DNA of 50,576 bases, taken from contig NW_026971740.1 of NCBI RefSeq assembly GCF_963678635.1, positions 1 through 50,576 of the forward strand, in the 5' to 3' direction. Positions 12,101-22,066 of the stretch are shown in pieces. How positions within the stretch are numbered: position 1 is the stretch's first letter; each line of letters begins with the position of its first letter. Source of the DNA: Symsagittifera roscoffensis. Taxonomy: Eukaryota > Xenacoelomorpha > Acoela > Convolutidae. The position numbers were made by a program, and so were the translations under genes. The notes beneath the pieces are model-generated. The model ran no database searches and was not told the DNA's origin. It worked only from the letters and a program-made list of their open reading frames with translations.

Positions 12101-15100
12101 TCATGAGCTCCCGCAATGTGTGTTGCTCACACCAGTTCAGTGTACTACCGTCCACTGCCGATATGAGGTTCAGGTGCAGCACCGACCTCCTATATGCTTC
12201 CACCTTAACGTCAGAGAACGCAAACGTGACTGCTGGTCCATAGATAACTGTCACGAACTCCGTGACTCCTCTGATCAGCGCCAAGGGATCGGTTCTCATA
12301 GCCAAGCTCAGATCCGTTAATAGCGGCATGCCTCCAACATGTCGTCTAACATCTTCCTCTCTTTCAATTGTCTCGTCTTCTCCCGTTCCAAAGCGATTTT
12401 GCTGTAAGAGATATTGGATAAGAGTGTGTCTCAGGTCTCTTATCTTGTTCCACGAGTCCGTGGATTTCTTCATATCCAAGTTCCTCACTCTCTCTTTCAT
12501 CTGCTCTGGACAACGTGCCAGTTTCATTAGTCCTCCCAAGTTTCCGTGCGTAATTGCGATCAATGTCAGAAGTCCGTCTAGCCGCAGGTTCTGAATTCCA
12601 TCGGTGAGCAGCATCGCCGGTCCTTTCACGAAACTCTCCGCTCCAAATGTCACGAACAAGGCTATTAGTTCCACTATCGATACTCTCACTACTGCTTGGA
12701 GGAATTCCTTTATCAAATATTGCGAGACTTTCGGGTAAACTTTTGCCAAGAAGGACGCGGTCCATCCGGCTTCCAACCCTTCTAGCATGCTGTCTGTACT
12801 TTCAAAGCCCTCCTGTCCTTTCACTTCCTGGGTCCAGAAGGTTTCCAGAGTAATCTGACACATTCAGTTTACAAACTCAGCGGTCTTTTCTCCGGAATTT
12901 TCTGCCAGGTTCACCTCCTTCAACAAGTAGGCATGTATCTTCGTGATCATCACGGGGCCTTGCTCAAAAGCATCTGCACCCAATGCCGCTACTCTAGGGT
13001 TCAGGTGTAGCCACTGGTTGGCTTCCGGCTTGGTTCTCAGAACCATCGCCTCCAGATGAGCTCTCGTCTCTAGTGAATTTTTTCTTCTTGTATCTTCACC
13101 TGCCACTTCCATTGTTCGGAACCATAAGTCGTTGGACATTGCCGTGATCACTCGATGGTCGTCGTCTATTCCCGGTTTCAGTTTGAGTTGTCGACTGAAA
13201 TTGGACAGTTCCAACCCCAGCACTTCGTCCAACACTAACATGTGTAGCGCGTGGTCCTTGAATCCTCTCATCGCGTTTGAGATATCTGACAATACTGCAG
13301 GCAGTTCAGCCTTAAGTGGCCTCAGGTTCTCCATTTCTATCATGCGATTCGGGGCTGATATGATCACATCATATTTTCCTTTCGAAAGTAAGGCTACCAT
13401 TGCATACACAAATTTCAGTCCATCCGGGAGATGTGCATATCCCGGAGACAACGCAAATACTACTCTCAACGCCACTCTATTGAATGACCCCTCCTTCGTC
13501 GCATCCACCACTTCACCCATCGACTCCAGGATGTCTTTTATCGCTGGCCATACTGCGTTTTCTGCTGTTGTAGGATCTCTGAGTCTGCTCAGAAAACCTC
13601 TACTGTGTAGATGGTCATTGATGCCAGCAAACACAATCGTAATTGGGTTCATGTCTGTCTGCCTTTGTACCCCTATAGCCAAATATACTGATTGCAATAG
13701 GTCTAGGTCAACCGCGGCCAACCTTATGACGTCCGGCCAAAACAAAGACTTGGAGGTGTACACGAACTCTGAATTCGCTACTACCATGATCTTGGCCTTC
13801 CTCATCTCTGCTTTGTCATAGGCGGAGAAGATGGTCTCATCTTTCTTTATCGCTGTCAATCCGCCATATCTCTGGGCATCACCATCTTGGTTCACTAGTT
13901 TTGGGTACACTCTCTCCTTCACATGACCAGGTGGTGTCGTCAGCTGCCTGAATATCTTCACGTGTTGTCCAATCGGCGCTCTCGTCGTCAGGAATCTCCC
14001 TGGTCTCTCTTCACGATTCCCTTCATCATTCACTGGTCCCATCGTGTTGTTAGAGGGCAGTCCCTCCAAGTCAGCAAATCTTAAGGCCGTCGTGGAGCTG
14101 AAATTTATGCAAGCGGCTATCAAGCAGTCTACGCCGGTTATTGAGTACAATCTGCTGACGGATAGCATCGCTCCATTCAGTATCCTCCTTGCATCTTCGA
14201 TGAAGCTTACTCTCTGTAGGTCCAGCTTCATTAGTTCGTCTTTGTATATATGCCAGGGAGACGGTATGGGTCTCGACCACATCAATGAGCCTCTGCTCGG
14301 TCTCTCCTCTCGACTGGTACTCGTCGTCTCCGATCTAGTGTCCGATCTAGATGTGCCTGCTGCCTCTTCGATTGGTTGGTTGACAGGTCCTATTCTTCTC
14401 CTAGGATGAGTAGTCCTCCTCATCGGTGCTTCTCCCAACCAATCCCGTACGTCTGTCCTTTGACCTGGTTCGCTGGAGCTTTGTTGCCTGTAGTTCGTGA
14501 CGGCCGGGACCGTACCCAAGCGTGTTTCCAGGCTAGGAGGCACAAAGGTGGTAATCACCGCATCACTCACTGTTCCTTCTTCCTTCAGCACTCCTGTGTC
14601 AAAGAGTTCTGCTTCCAGCTCGTCCAACCGCTCTTGGAAGACTCGATTCAACCAAGCTTGTCCTTCAATACTGTCGAAGTGGATGCCATCCGTGGTCAGT
14701 CTGGCCTGATCCATGGCTCTCAACTCATGTTCGATGTCCATGAGGATCATTCTTCCGGCATTTCGATTTGCTAGGTTCCTCAAGATGTTGTTCCATCTTA
14801 TGACTCCCTCGTTGTGCCTTCTTCCTGATTCTGTCAGGCTTCTCGCGTTCATTGGCACAGTGCAAACGGTCAGTACCGCGCAACTGAGTTTCTGCCAGAG
14901 AGTAGTAAACAAACACACCATCATTGACTCCCACAGTGCTTCCTGCTCGTCTGAACCTCTGGAGATGTCATTCGTCCCAACTAAGATCATCACATTGGGA
15001 ATCTTCCCTGGATTCATCAGTTCCACCATCCGATATAATTGGGCAATCGTCGCGCCTCCAAAGGCCATCACCGTGGTGACCCATGAGGTCCTCAAATTCG

Positions 15101-15296
15101 ACAGCACTCTGACTAGGCTGTCTCCCAATATCAGGTGAGATGTCCCGAGTGGTGGTTGCTGCAAGTTCACAGCCGGGCTCCAGGTAGCTCGATTGAAGCA
15201 GGCCCTCGGATCTATCTCCGGAACTCCCGTGAAATTATACTTCAATTGATTATTCTTCTGCACGTCTATTATACGAGACACTTTCTTCGCTGGCAT
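9175..15296 (-). pseudogene. SGNH (GDSL) hydrolase polyprotein of about 2,040 codons, element B, with several lesions
   Basis: The ATG at 15296 (MPAKKVSRIID) opens a long frame. Residues about 53-230 form an SGNH hydrolase: block I ILGDSLVR (Ser60), block II FGGATI (Gly81), block III LVGTNDIS (Asn109) and block V DGIHFD (Asp203, His206). All catalytic positions are present, as in lipid or carbohydrate esterases of the GDSL type. After a Ser/Arg/Pro-rich linker (about 260-330) come about 1,700 residues I do not recognise, with an acidic low-complexity stretch near the middle. Comparison with X shows the frame was once continuous. B has a TGA at 12864 (X has AGA), a 38-base and a 31-base deletion between 11340 and 11090, an 18-base insertion plus TGA at 10257, and a one-base shift near 9405. 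Open parts are 15296-12864, 12863-11238, 11069-10257 and 10235-9360. No polymerase, helicase or protease motif was seen in the unrecognised part. Confidence 0.85.
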
Positions 15297-16350
15297 CTTT
15301 CGTACTTTTGCTCTCTGGGATTCTCGAGCTCCCCATGAGTGGTGTCACGTCACTTATCCCTTGTCTGATCACGGTCTGGGAGAGTTGTACTCTGCCCGTA
15401 TCGTCAATCGTTCCATAGGGTGCAGTCACCCCGGAACCTGGTGCATTCTTGTTAGCGACCAATCGTCCAGCTGTCTCTATCAGCTTCCTCACTGTCTGTT
15501 CTACGACGGGATCACCCAAGGTGTCACTAGGATCCGGGATTGTTACTCGATTTGTCTCTGCTGGGAGCCGTGTCTCCGTTATTTGACTCATTTCTCGAGG
15601 CGTCAAGAGCTCCATCGGGGACTGCCCACGAGGAATATCCCTTGCAGGTATCACTTTCTCCACGGCCGTTGTCAACGCCACCTGCTCCGATCGCTCTTTG
15701 TATTCCTGCCTCAAGCGCTCAATCTCTTGACCCTGCTTTTTGTTGCAGTCTTCAAACAACTTTCTCCACATGTCCCGATCTTCCTCCATCTGGAGCATGC
15801 TTCTGGTCATCTCGTCCAGCTCCTTCTTCGTACTTCTCAGCTGATCGTTCATCTCGTCCAGATCTTGTATGGTTTGGTTCGTCTGAACCTTCTGTGCTAC
15901 TTTCGCCCTTTTTGGTGGCACAGCTGCTCTCAGTGGTGAACCAGACGAGGTCGCCTCGCTGTTCATCTCCCGATGCATTCTCGTCAGCCCAGGTTTAGGC
16001 TTGGAGGGCATTGGCATCTCACCTGGTTGGTAAGTCCTAGAACTTCCCAATCCAGGCTCATTCGCTAAGTCACTCCATGAGAGAGCCCCGTTTCTCCACC
16101 TCATCACTCTCATGTTCGGGCGGTCTAGTACTCCTCTTTCTCCATATGCTGCCATCAACAGGACTTCCGTGGGGCGGTCCCCACGGTTGTCGTGCCCCAA
16201 GATGTTGATCAGGGCGGTCAGCAACATGACCACCTCTGGGTCCTCCAGAGCGAAGTCACGTTCGATCAGCCCACGATAGATCGCATCTACCATCGGTCCC
16301 ACATATGCTTCTGCCAGGTCCATCAATTCATCCAGGTTGAAGTTGTCCAT
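15250..16350 (-). CDS. Coiled-coil protein (366 aa) of element B
   Basis: I do not recognise this protein family. The ATG at 16350 (MDNFNLDELMD) is the first after a good 3' splice-site sequence about 75 bases upstream. Residues 1-95 look like a compact helical domain, about 100-160 is a Pro/Ser-rich linker, and about 165-240 is heptad-rich with many Glu/Lys/Met, a probable coiled coil for oligomerisation. The rest is polar and probably disordered. The stop at 15250 lies 47 bases inside the SGNH polyprotein, in another frame. In X a one-base difference fuses the two frames, so it may originally have been the N-terminus of the polyprotein. Sequence is highly similar in both copies, with changes often at third codon positions. 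Confidence 0.75.
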   Translation of the reverse strand: MDNFNLDELMDLAEAYVGPMVDAIYRGLIERDFALEDPEVVMLLTALINILGHDNRGDRPTEVLLMAAYGERGVLDRPNMRVMRWRNGALSWSDLANEPGLGSSRTYQPGEMPMPSKPKPGLTRMHREMNSEATSSGSPLRAAVPPKRAKVAQKVQTNQTIQDLDEMNDQLRSTKKELDEMTRSMLQMEEDRDMWRKLFEDCNKKQGQEIERLRQEYKERSEQVALTTAVEKVIPARDIPRGQSPMELLTPREMSQITETRLPAETNRVTIPDPSDTLGDPVVEQTVRKLIETAGRLVANKNAPGSGVTAPYGTIDDTGRVQLSQTVIRQGISDVTPLMGSSRIPESKSTKDASEESVSYNRRAEE

Positions 16351-16744
16351 TCTATTCTTTTCAAGTTTGATTTGATTCGATTCGATATCTGACTCAAGTG
16401 AGTAATTTAAATGATCAATCAGGATCTAGAAAAGAAGTCACAATTATCACACTTGTCTGTTTCACCTTAACATATATCGTTAAAATTTGCTTAAAACAGT
16501 TCAGATAAAAAGATATTTATCCTAAAATTTATTAAAATCAATTGGTTTCTAAAATTTTGGAACTCGACCTAAGATTGGACAGTCCAAACTTTGGATCTAT
16601 TCCCAAGATCGTCATTTAGTTGTTCATGGTCACTAACCCCTGATCACCCATGATCTTAATAACCTAACACATAACATAACATAACACACATATCACATAT
16701 TACATGCAACTTAGTCTTTGGCCTAACACCCTCTCGCTCATCAC
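16351..16744 (-). other. Spacer between macro domain and coiled-coil gene (leader of downstream genes)
   Basis: This noncoding stretch of about 400 bases has no open frame. In sense orientation it contains short TGTTA/TATGT repeats just after the macro-domain stop, inverted GATCATGGGTGATC-like words that could form a hairpin, AT-rich sequence, and the splice-acceptor-like tract at 16426-16440. It is repeated in the tandem duplication at 18850-19243 and is conserved in X (35401-35846). Confidence 0.65.
16426..16440 (-). promoter_or_regulatory. Candidate 3' splice site upstream of the coiled-coil gene
   Basis: The sense strand reads TGACTTCTTTTCTAG|ATCC, a pyrimidine tract followed by AG, about 75 bases before the first ATG of the downstream genes. 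The same bases are kept in X (AG at 35770-35771) and in the duplicated spacer (about 18925-18939). By analogy with retroviral env mRNAs, splicing from a leader donor to this site would place the downstream genes on a subgenomic RNA. The donor was not identified. Confidence 0.5.
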
Positions 16745-17326
16745 TCAGCCTATAATTAAGTAATATTTCTTATGTAGATATACTTGTATGTTCGTATCAG
16801 AGAATATCACGTGTACAAGCGCGTACAATTCCCGAGGATGCAGTCTTCCTCTGTTTGGATCGTACACTGGAAGCGAGAGCTCCTTCACGTCCATTTCCAC
16901 AAGGAAGTCCCTCAGCCTCGTCAAAGACAAGACTAGGTTTTCTGGGTCCACGTGCTGCTTCTCTGTCGCCCTCGTTACCAAGAAGCATAAGTACTTTCCC
17001 GGTATCTGCGACACCGCCGGAGGTAAGGCTGCTACGCCCCCTATCCCTGGTCTTTGCTTCCAAAGGAATTCCACGTTTTTGTATTCCCTCTTAAAATCTG
17101 CCGCTAGCGCTGTCCTAAAACTCATGTCTGCGGTGATCGCTATCGCACATGTTCTGTTTGTGAGTATGAAATCACTGTCTGTTAGTATTATGTTACTAGA
17201 AAATTCATTTGGTAAATTAAAATATGACTCAACTACCCTGCCTATGTCAGGTTTTTTAGGTTCTTCGCCTGTTTCTGCTTCTAAGTGTCCTGTTTCTCTT
17301 GCTATTCTTAATTTTTTTATTATCAA
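16745..17326 (-). CDS. Macro domain protein, duplicated copy
   Basis: This is identical at the protein level to the copy at 19244-19825, because both lie in the tandem duplication. The frame has no ATG at its start; it opens at TTG in sequence directly continuing from the integrase tail, where X is in frame with integrase. The macro-type fold signature and family reasoning are given under the other copy. In this copy the upstream integrase is truncated at its N-terminal side, so it could only be expressed by reinitiation or as a by-product of the duplication. Confidence 0.7.
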   Translation of the reverse strand: MIIKKLRIARETGHLEAETGEEPKKPDIGRVVESYFNLPNEFSSNIILTDSDFILTNRTCAIAITADMSFRTALAADFKREYKNVEFLWKQRPGIGGVAALPPAVSQIPGKYLCFLVTRATEKQHVDPENLVLSLTRLRDFLVEMDVKELSLPVYDPNRGRLHPRELYALVHVIFSDTNIQVYLHKKYYLIIG

Positions 17327-17330
17327 GTTT

Positions 17331-18784
17331 TCAGTGTGGGTAAGTTACCCCCACTCCCCGGACAAAAATATCCATCGACGTCCCCGTCGATCGCATACCG
17401 GGTATCAAGTCAAGGTTAGAAGCTGGAATGAGTAGTCGTCCTTCCTGGGCAGCCCAGGAAGGATCATCTCGTTCAGTCTTGATGTATTTCACGCTTTCAC
17501 GATCTACGTCTTGAATCGTGACGCTGGTCTCCTCTGGATCCGAGGTCGTTTCATTCAGCCACTCTAAGACACGCAGGTTCGTCAGGTCTTGTTCATATGA
17601 CTGCTGTTGCTCATCGTCGAATTCTACCTCGGGTTTCGACCAGTCGTCAACCCACTCATCGTTGTGATCATCGACTATGTCAATGTCTTGTGACACAGTT
17701 ATTTCCTCTAGACCCACTACTTCCTCCACTATTTTCTTTAGATCTATCATATTCACGACAAAGTCGTCACCGTAAGGATTGTATTTCTTTCTTGGTCTCG
17801 TCCCGTCCTTCTGACGAGTCTGTATCGTGAACGGAAGATCCGGTTCCAATTTCTTGGGAACCTCTATCTGTTCGGGATCCTGCCAATCTTCTTCTGCGTA
17901 GGGTAAGGTTTCATCGTTCGCTTCGATCTGTTCGTTTGGATCCAGGTCCAGCGGTGTATCCGTACCTTCCTCTACGATTTCGTTTCCATCGTTCTTCTCC
18001 CTGGTACCTTTTTCATTGACCTCACAAGCAGGATCCATCATTAGATAATCCCCTTCTTCCATGTCTGCAGGTATACACCAGTCTTCTGTCGATGGATTGA
18101 GTGGCTTGATGTTCTCGTAGTGGGCGGCTCGGCCAGTACTCAGTCTATAAAAGCGTCCCTCCTGGTGCACCTCTGTAATCATGAAGGGTCCCCTCCACTT
18201 TTTTAGAAGCTTCTTTGTCCGTTTCGGTGGTATAACGTTCTGAAACACCCATACGTAGTCTCCCACCGAGTAAGTCTTTGCACCAGCTGCTTTCTTGTCG
18301 AAATTTTTCCTCTGCCTTGCCTGTGCCTGCTGAGTGTTTCGTCTACAAAAATCGTTCAACTCCTGTTGGCGTCTGATCACATTCCTCACGTAGACCTGTG
18401 GGGACGTTTTCTTTCCCTCGTATTCTGGGTAGAACAAGGTTAAGGGTAAAGACTTTTCGTGTCCAGTTAGCATCATGTGTGGACTGACTCCAGTGGTGGA
18501 GTGTTGCGTGCTGTTATATGCCCCCATCACCTGTGGAAGGTATCTGTCCCAATCGGTCATGTACCTGGAACAATATACTCTCAGCATCGACACTAACGTC
18601 CTATTCTGTCTTTCCACTAAGCCATTCGTTTGAGGGTGGTATGTCGTTGAGTGAGCCTGAGCGACCTGTGAGCGTCTCATAAGCTCTTTCGTAAGCTCTC
18701 CTATGAAAGCTGTTCCATTATCCGATTGAAACGTCATCGGACAACCATGTCTTGCTATCCACGTATTGATCAGGTGGTCGCATG
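17331..18784 (-). pseudogene. Duplicated integrase C-terminal part (truncated)
   Basis: Starting inside the integrase core at 18784, this frame encodes the SDNGTAF strand, the VERQNRT glutamate helix, the linker and the GPY/F-like KWRGPFMI segment, followed by the acidic tail ending TYPH. It duplicates 19830-21283. It lacks the zinc finger and the first catalytic Asp, so it cannot be a complete integrase. It arose with the 2,499 bp tandem duplication. Confidence 0.88.
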
Positions 18785-21283
18785 TCTACCATCGGTCCCA
18801 CATATGCTTCTGCCAGGTCCATCAATTCATCCAGGTTGAAGTTGTCCATTCTATTCTTTTCAAGTTTGATTTGATTCGATTCGATATCTGACTCAAGTGA
18901 GTAATTTAAATGATCAATCAGGATCTAGAAAAGAAGTCACAATTATCACACTTGTCTGTTTCACCTTAACATATATCGTTAAAATTTGCTTAAAACAGTT
19001 CAGATAAAAAGATATTTATCCTAAAATTTATTAAAATCAATTGGTTTCTAAAATTTTGGAACTCGACCTAAGATTGGACAGTCCAAACTTTGGATCTATT
19101 CCCAAGATCGTCATTTAGTTGTTCATGGTCACTAACCCCTGATCACCCATGATCTTAATAACCTAACACATAACATAACATAACACACATATCACATATT
19201 ACATGCAACTTAGTCTTTGGCCTAACACCCTCTCGCTCATCACTCAGCCTATAATTAAGTAATATTTCTTATGTAGATATACTTGTATGTTCGTATCAGA
19301 GAATATCACGTGTACAAGCGCGTACAATTCCCGAGGATGCAGTCTTCCTCTGTTTGGATCGTACACTGGAAGCGAGAGCTCCTTCACGTCCATTTCCACA
19401 AGGAAGTCCCTCAGCCTCGTCAAAGACAAGACTAGGTTTTCTGGGTCCACGTGCTGCTTCTCTGTCGCCCTCGTTACCAAGAAGCATAAGTACTTTCCCG
19501 GTATCTGCGACACCGCCGGAGGTAAGGCTGCTACGCCCCCTATCCCTGGTCTTTGCTTCCAAAGGAATTCCACGTTTTTGTATTCCCTCTTAAAATCTGC
19601 CGCTAGCGCTGTCCTAAAACTCATGTCTGCGGTGATCGCTATCGCACATGTTCTGTTTGTGAGTATGAAATCACTGTCTGTTAGTATTATGTTACTAGAA
19701 AATTCATTTGGTAAATTAAAATATGACTCAACTACCCTGCCTATGTCAGGTTTTTTAGGTTCTTCGCCTGTTTCTGCTTCTAAGTGTCCTGTTTCTCTTG
19801 CTATTCTTAATTTTTTTATTATCAAGTTTTCAGTGTGGGTAAGTTACCCCCACTCCCCGGACAAAAATATCCATCGACGTCCCCGTCGATCGCATACCGG
19901 GTATCAAGTCAAGGTTAGAAGCTGGAATGAGTAGTCGTCCTTCCTGGGCAGCCCAGGAAGGATCATCTCGTTCAGTCTTGATGTATTTCACGCTTTCACG
20001 ATCTACGTCTTGAATCGTGACGCTGGTCTCCTCTGGATCCGAGGTCGTTTCATTCAGCCACTCTAAGACACGCAGGTTCGTCAGGTCTTGTTCATATGAC
20101 TGCTGTTGCTCATCGTCGAATTCTACCTCGGGTTTCGACCAGTCGTCAACCCACTCATCGTTGTGATCATCGACTATGTCAATGTCTTGTGACACAGTTA
20201 TTTCCTCTAGACCCACTACTTCCTCCACTATTTTCTTTAGATCTATCATATTCACGACAAAGTCGTCACCGTAAGGATTGTATTTCTTTCTTGGTCTCGT
20301 CCCGTCCTTCTGACGAGTCTGTATCGTGAACGGAAGATCCGGTTCCAATTTCTTGGGAACCTCTATCTGTTCGGGATCCTGCCAATCTTCTTCTGCGTAG
20401 GGTAAGGTTTCATCGTTCGCTTCGATCTGTTCGTTTGGATCCAGGTCCAGCGGTGTATCCGTACCTTCCTCTACGATTTCGTTTCCATCGTTCTTCTCCC
20501 TGGTGCCTTTTTCATTGACCTCACAAGCAGGATCCATCATTAGATAATCCCCTTCTTCCATGTCTGCAGGTATACACCAGTCTTCTGTCGATGGATTGAG
20601 TGGCTTGATGTTCTCGTAGTGGGCGGCTCGGCCAGTACTCAGTCTATAAAAGCGTCCCTCCTGGTGCACCTCTGTAATCATGAAGGGTCCCCTCCACTTT
20701 TTTAGAAGCTTCTTTGTCCGTTTCGGTGGTATAACGTTCTGAAACACCCATACGTAGTCTCCCACCGAGTAAGTCTTTGCACCAGCTGCTTTCTTGTCGA
20801 AATTTTTCCTCTGCCTTGCCTGTGCCTGCTGAGTGTTTCGTCTACAAAAATCGTTCAACTCCTGTTGGCGTCTGATCACATTCCTCACGTAGACCTGTGG
20901 GGACGTTTTCTTTCCCTCGTATTCTGGGTAGAACAAGGTTAAGGGTAAAGACTTTTCGTGTCCAGTTAGCATCATGTGTGGACTGACTCCAGTGGTGGAG
21001 TGTTGCGTGCTGTTATATGCCCCCATCACCTGTGGAAGGTATCTGTCCCAATCGGTCATGTACCTGGAACAATATACTCTCAGCATCGACACTAACGTCC
21101 TATTCTGTCTTTCCACTAAGCCATTCGTTTGAGGGTGGTATGTCGTTGAGTGAGCCTGAGCGACCTGTGAGCGTCTCATAAGCTCTTTCGTAAGCTCTCC
21201 TATGAAAGCTGTTCCATTATCCGATTGAAACGTCATCGGACAACCATGTCTTGCTATCCACGTATTGATCAGGTGGTCGCATG
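18785..21283 (-). repeat. 2,499 bp tandem duplication, integrase-proximal copy
   Basis: This is the second member of the tandem pair described at 16286-18784. It includes the functional-order integrase end, the macro domain (19244-19825), the spacer with splice-acceptor-like tract (18850-19243) and only the first codons of the coiled-coil gene (18785-18850), which are cut off at the junction. Near identity means a very recent event, or an assembly duplication. Confidence 0.92.
19244..19825 (-). CDS. Macro domain (ADP-ribose-binding fold) following integrase
   Basis: About 193 codons. The sequence shows a macro-domain layout of the OARD1/TARG1 type: an initial strand (CAIAITADMSF), an AALADFKREY-like helix, a QRPGIGGVAAL turn, a KYLCFLVTR strand, the helix ENLVLSLTRLRDFLVEM, then KELSLPVYDPNRGRL and a final NIQVYLH strand. 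In the family these bind ADP-ribose or remove ADP-ribosyl groups. Here the usual Gly-rich loop after the Pro strand is replaced by a YDPNRGRL loop, so activity is uncertain. There is no ATG; in X the frame is continuous with integrase (ENLIIKKLR), so I infer it was the C-terminal domain of Pol, later separated in B by loss of two bases near 19845. Possible roles are countering host ADP-ribosylation or RNA binding. Confidence 0.72.
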   Translation of the reverse strand: MIIKKLRIARETGHLEAETGEEPKKPDIGRVVESYFNLPNEFSSNIILTDSDFILTNRTCAIAITADMSFRTALAADFKREYKNVEFLWKQRPGIGGVAALPPAVSQIPGKYLCFLVTRATEKQHVDPENLVLSLTRLRDFLVEMDVKELSLPVYDPNRGRLHPRELYALVHVIFSDTNIQVYLHKKYYLIIG

Positions 21284-22066
21284 TCTCTTCCTCCGAGGCA
21301 GTTATGCAGGGCACGGCCTCTGCATACTTCGTAAAATGATCTATCATGACCAGCACCTGATTGTAACCATTGTCTGTCATGCATATCTTTTGGTGATCTA
21401 TTTTCGCCACCTCGTTGAGTTCAGACGACTCGATCGATTGTGAAGGAAATCGCATTTTCCTTGGTTCTTGACCTGTTGGCATGACAGACATGCTGTCACC
21501 CATTTCTCGCATGCCTTTTTCATCCCAGGCCACTCAAAGCGCTTCAGGATCCTCTGATATACTTTGTCAATCCCCTGATGGCCCATTTGATCATGTGACC
21601 TGAATAATAGTTCTGTCTGATAGAGTTGCGGTAACACTATCGCGTTATACTTGTATAGGACTCTGTCTTCCACCCTTCTTTTGCAAGCCACAATCCCGTC
21701 TTTGTTCAAATATAACCTCCCTTCCTTCTGCATGAAGTATTGTCTCAGGATGCGATAACTATCTTCCTCGAGGTCCCCTTTATCCGGAGAACCATTCTCG
21801 ATCCACTTTTTCAGGTTGCTTGTCATGCGATCATTTCTCTGCGCCCTTAGAAGGTCCGAGAGTCTGTATCTCGCCTTCAAGTACGTCTTCATGACCCTCA
21901 TCTGACTATTCAGCTCGTTGGGCTGATGTGTGTCTTCTTCCATCTTAAGGCACCAAATCTTTGCCAACGGTTGTGTTTCTTGTTCAAACGGCAGAAGATC
22001 AGTCCTGACTACCTCTTTCTGCGGCAACAGGCTTATCGAGCGTTTCGATACCGCTATTGTCTCCAA
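19830..22066 (-). pseudogene. Integrase of element B (zinc finger, DDE core, GPY/F tail), frame-shifted
   Basis: Two overlapping frames make up the integrase. At 22066-21398 lies the H-H-C-C zinc finger (SHDQMGHQGIDKVYQ then CLSCQQVK). At 21533-19830 lies the catalytic core with Asp in KIDHQKICMTDNG, Asp in FQSDNGTAF and Glu in GLVERQNRT, the expected DDE triad. A basic region and a GPY/F-type motif (KWRGPFMITEV) follow, then about 200 acidic residues ending at 19830. One small indel near 21440 separates the two frames. Integrase inserts the DNA copy into the genome. Order after RNase H is the Ty3/gypsy order. A long linker of about 250 residues separates it from RNase H. Confidence 0.9.

Larger units (their letters stand above)
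16286..18784 (-). repeat. 2,499 bp tandem duplication, downstream copy (integrase tail, macro domain, spacer)
   Basis: Positions 16286-18784 and 18785-21283 carry the same sequence in direct tandem, offset by 2,499 bases. By eye I found only one difference (A near 18006 versus G near 20505). The unit runs from inside the coiled-coil gene start to inside the integrase core. The junction reads CGCATG|TCTACC, with short shared bases (CGCAT and TCT) on the two sides. Copy X lacks it. Confidence 0.92.

Noticed and set aside
13132-13821. 229-codon plus-strand frame, also as a minus frame at 38402-39091
   Set aside because: It is the antisense shadow of the SGNH polyprotein, caused by its codon composition.
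9175-15296. Viral RNA polymerase or envelope in the downstream cluster
   Set aside because: The order (coiled-coil protein, then a large polyprotein) invites comparison with RNA viruses, but I see no GDD/GDN motif, signal peptide or clear membrane anchor.
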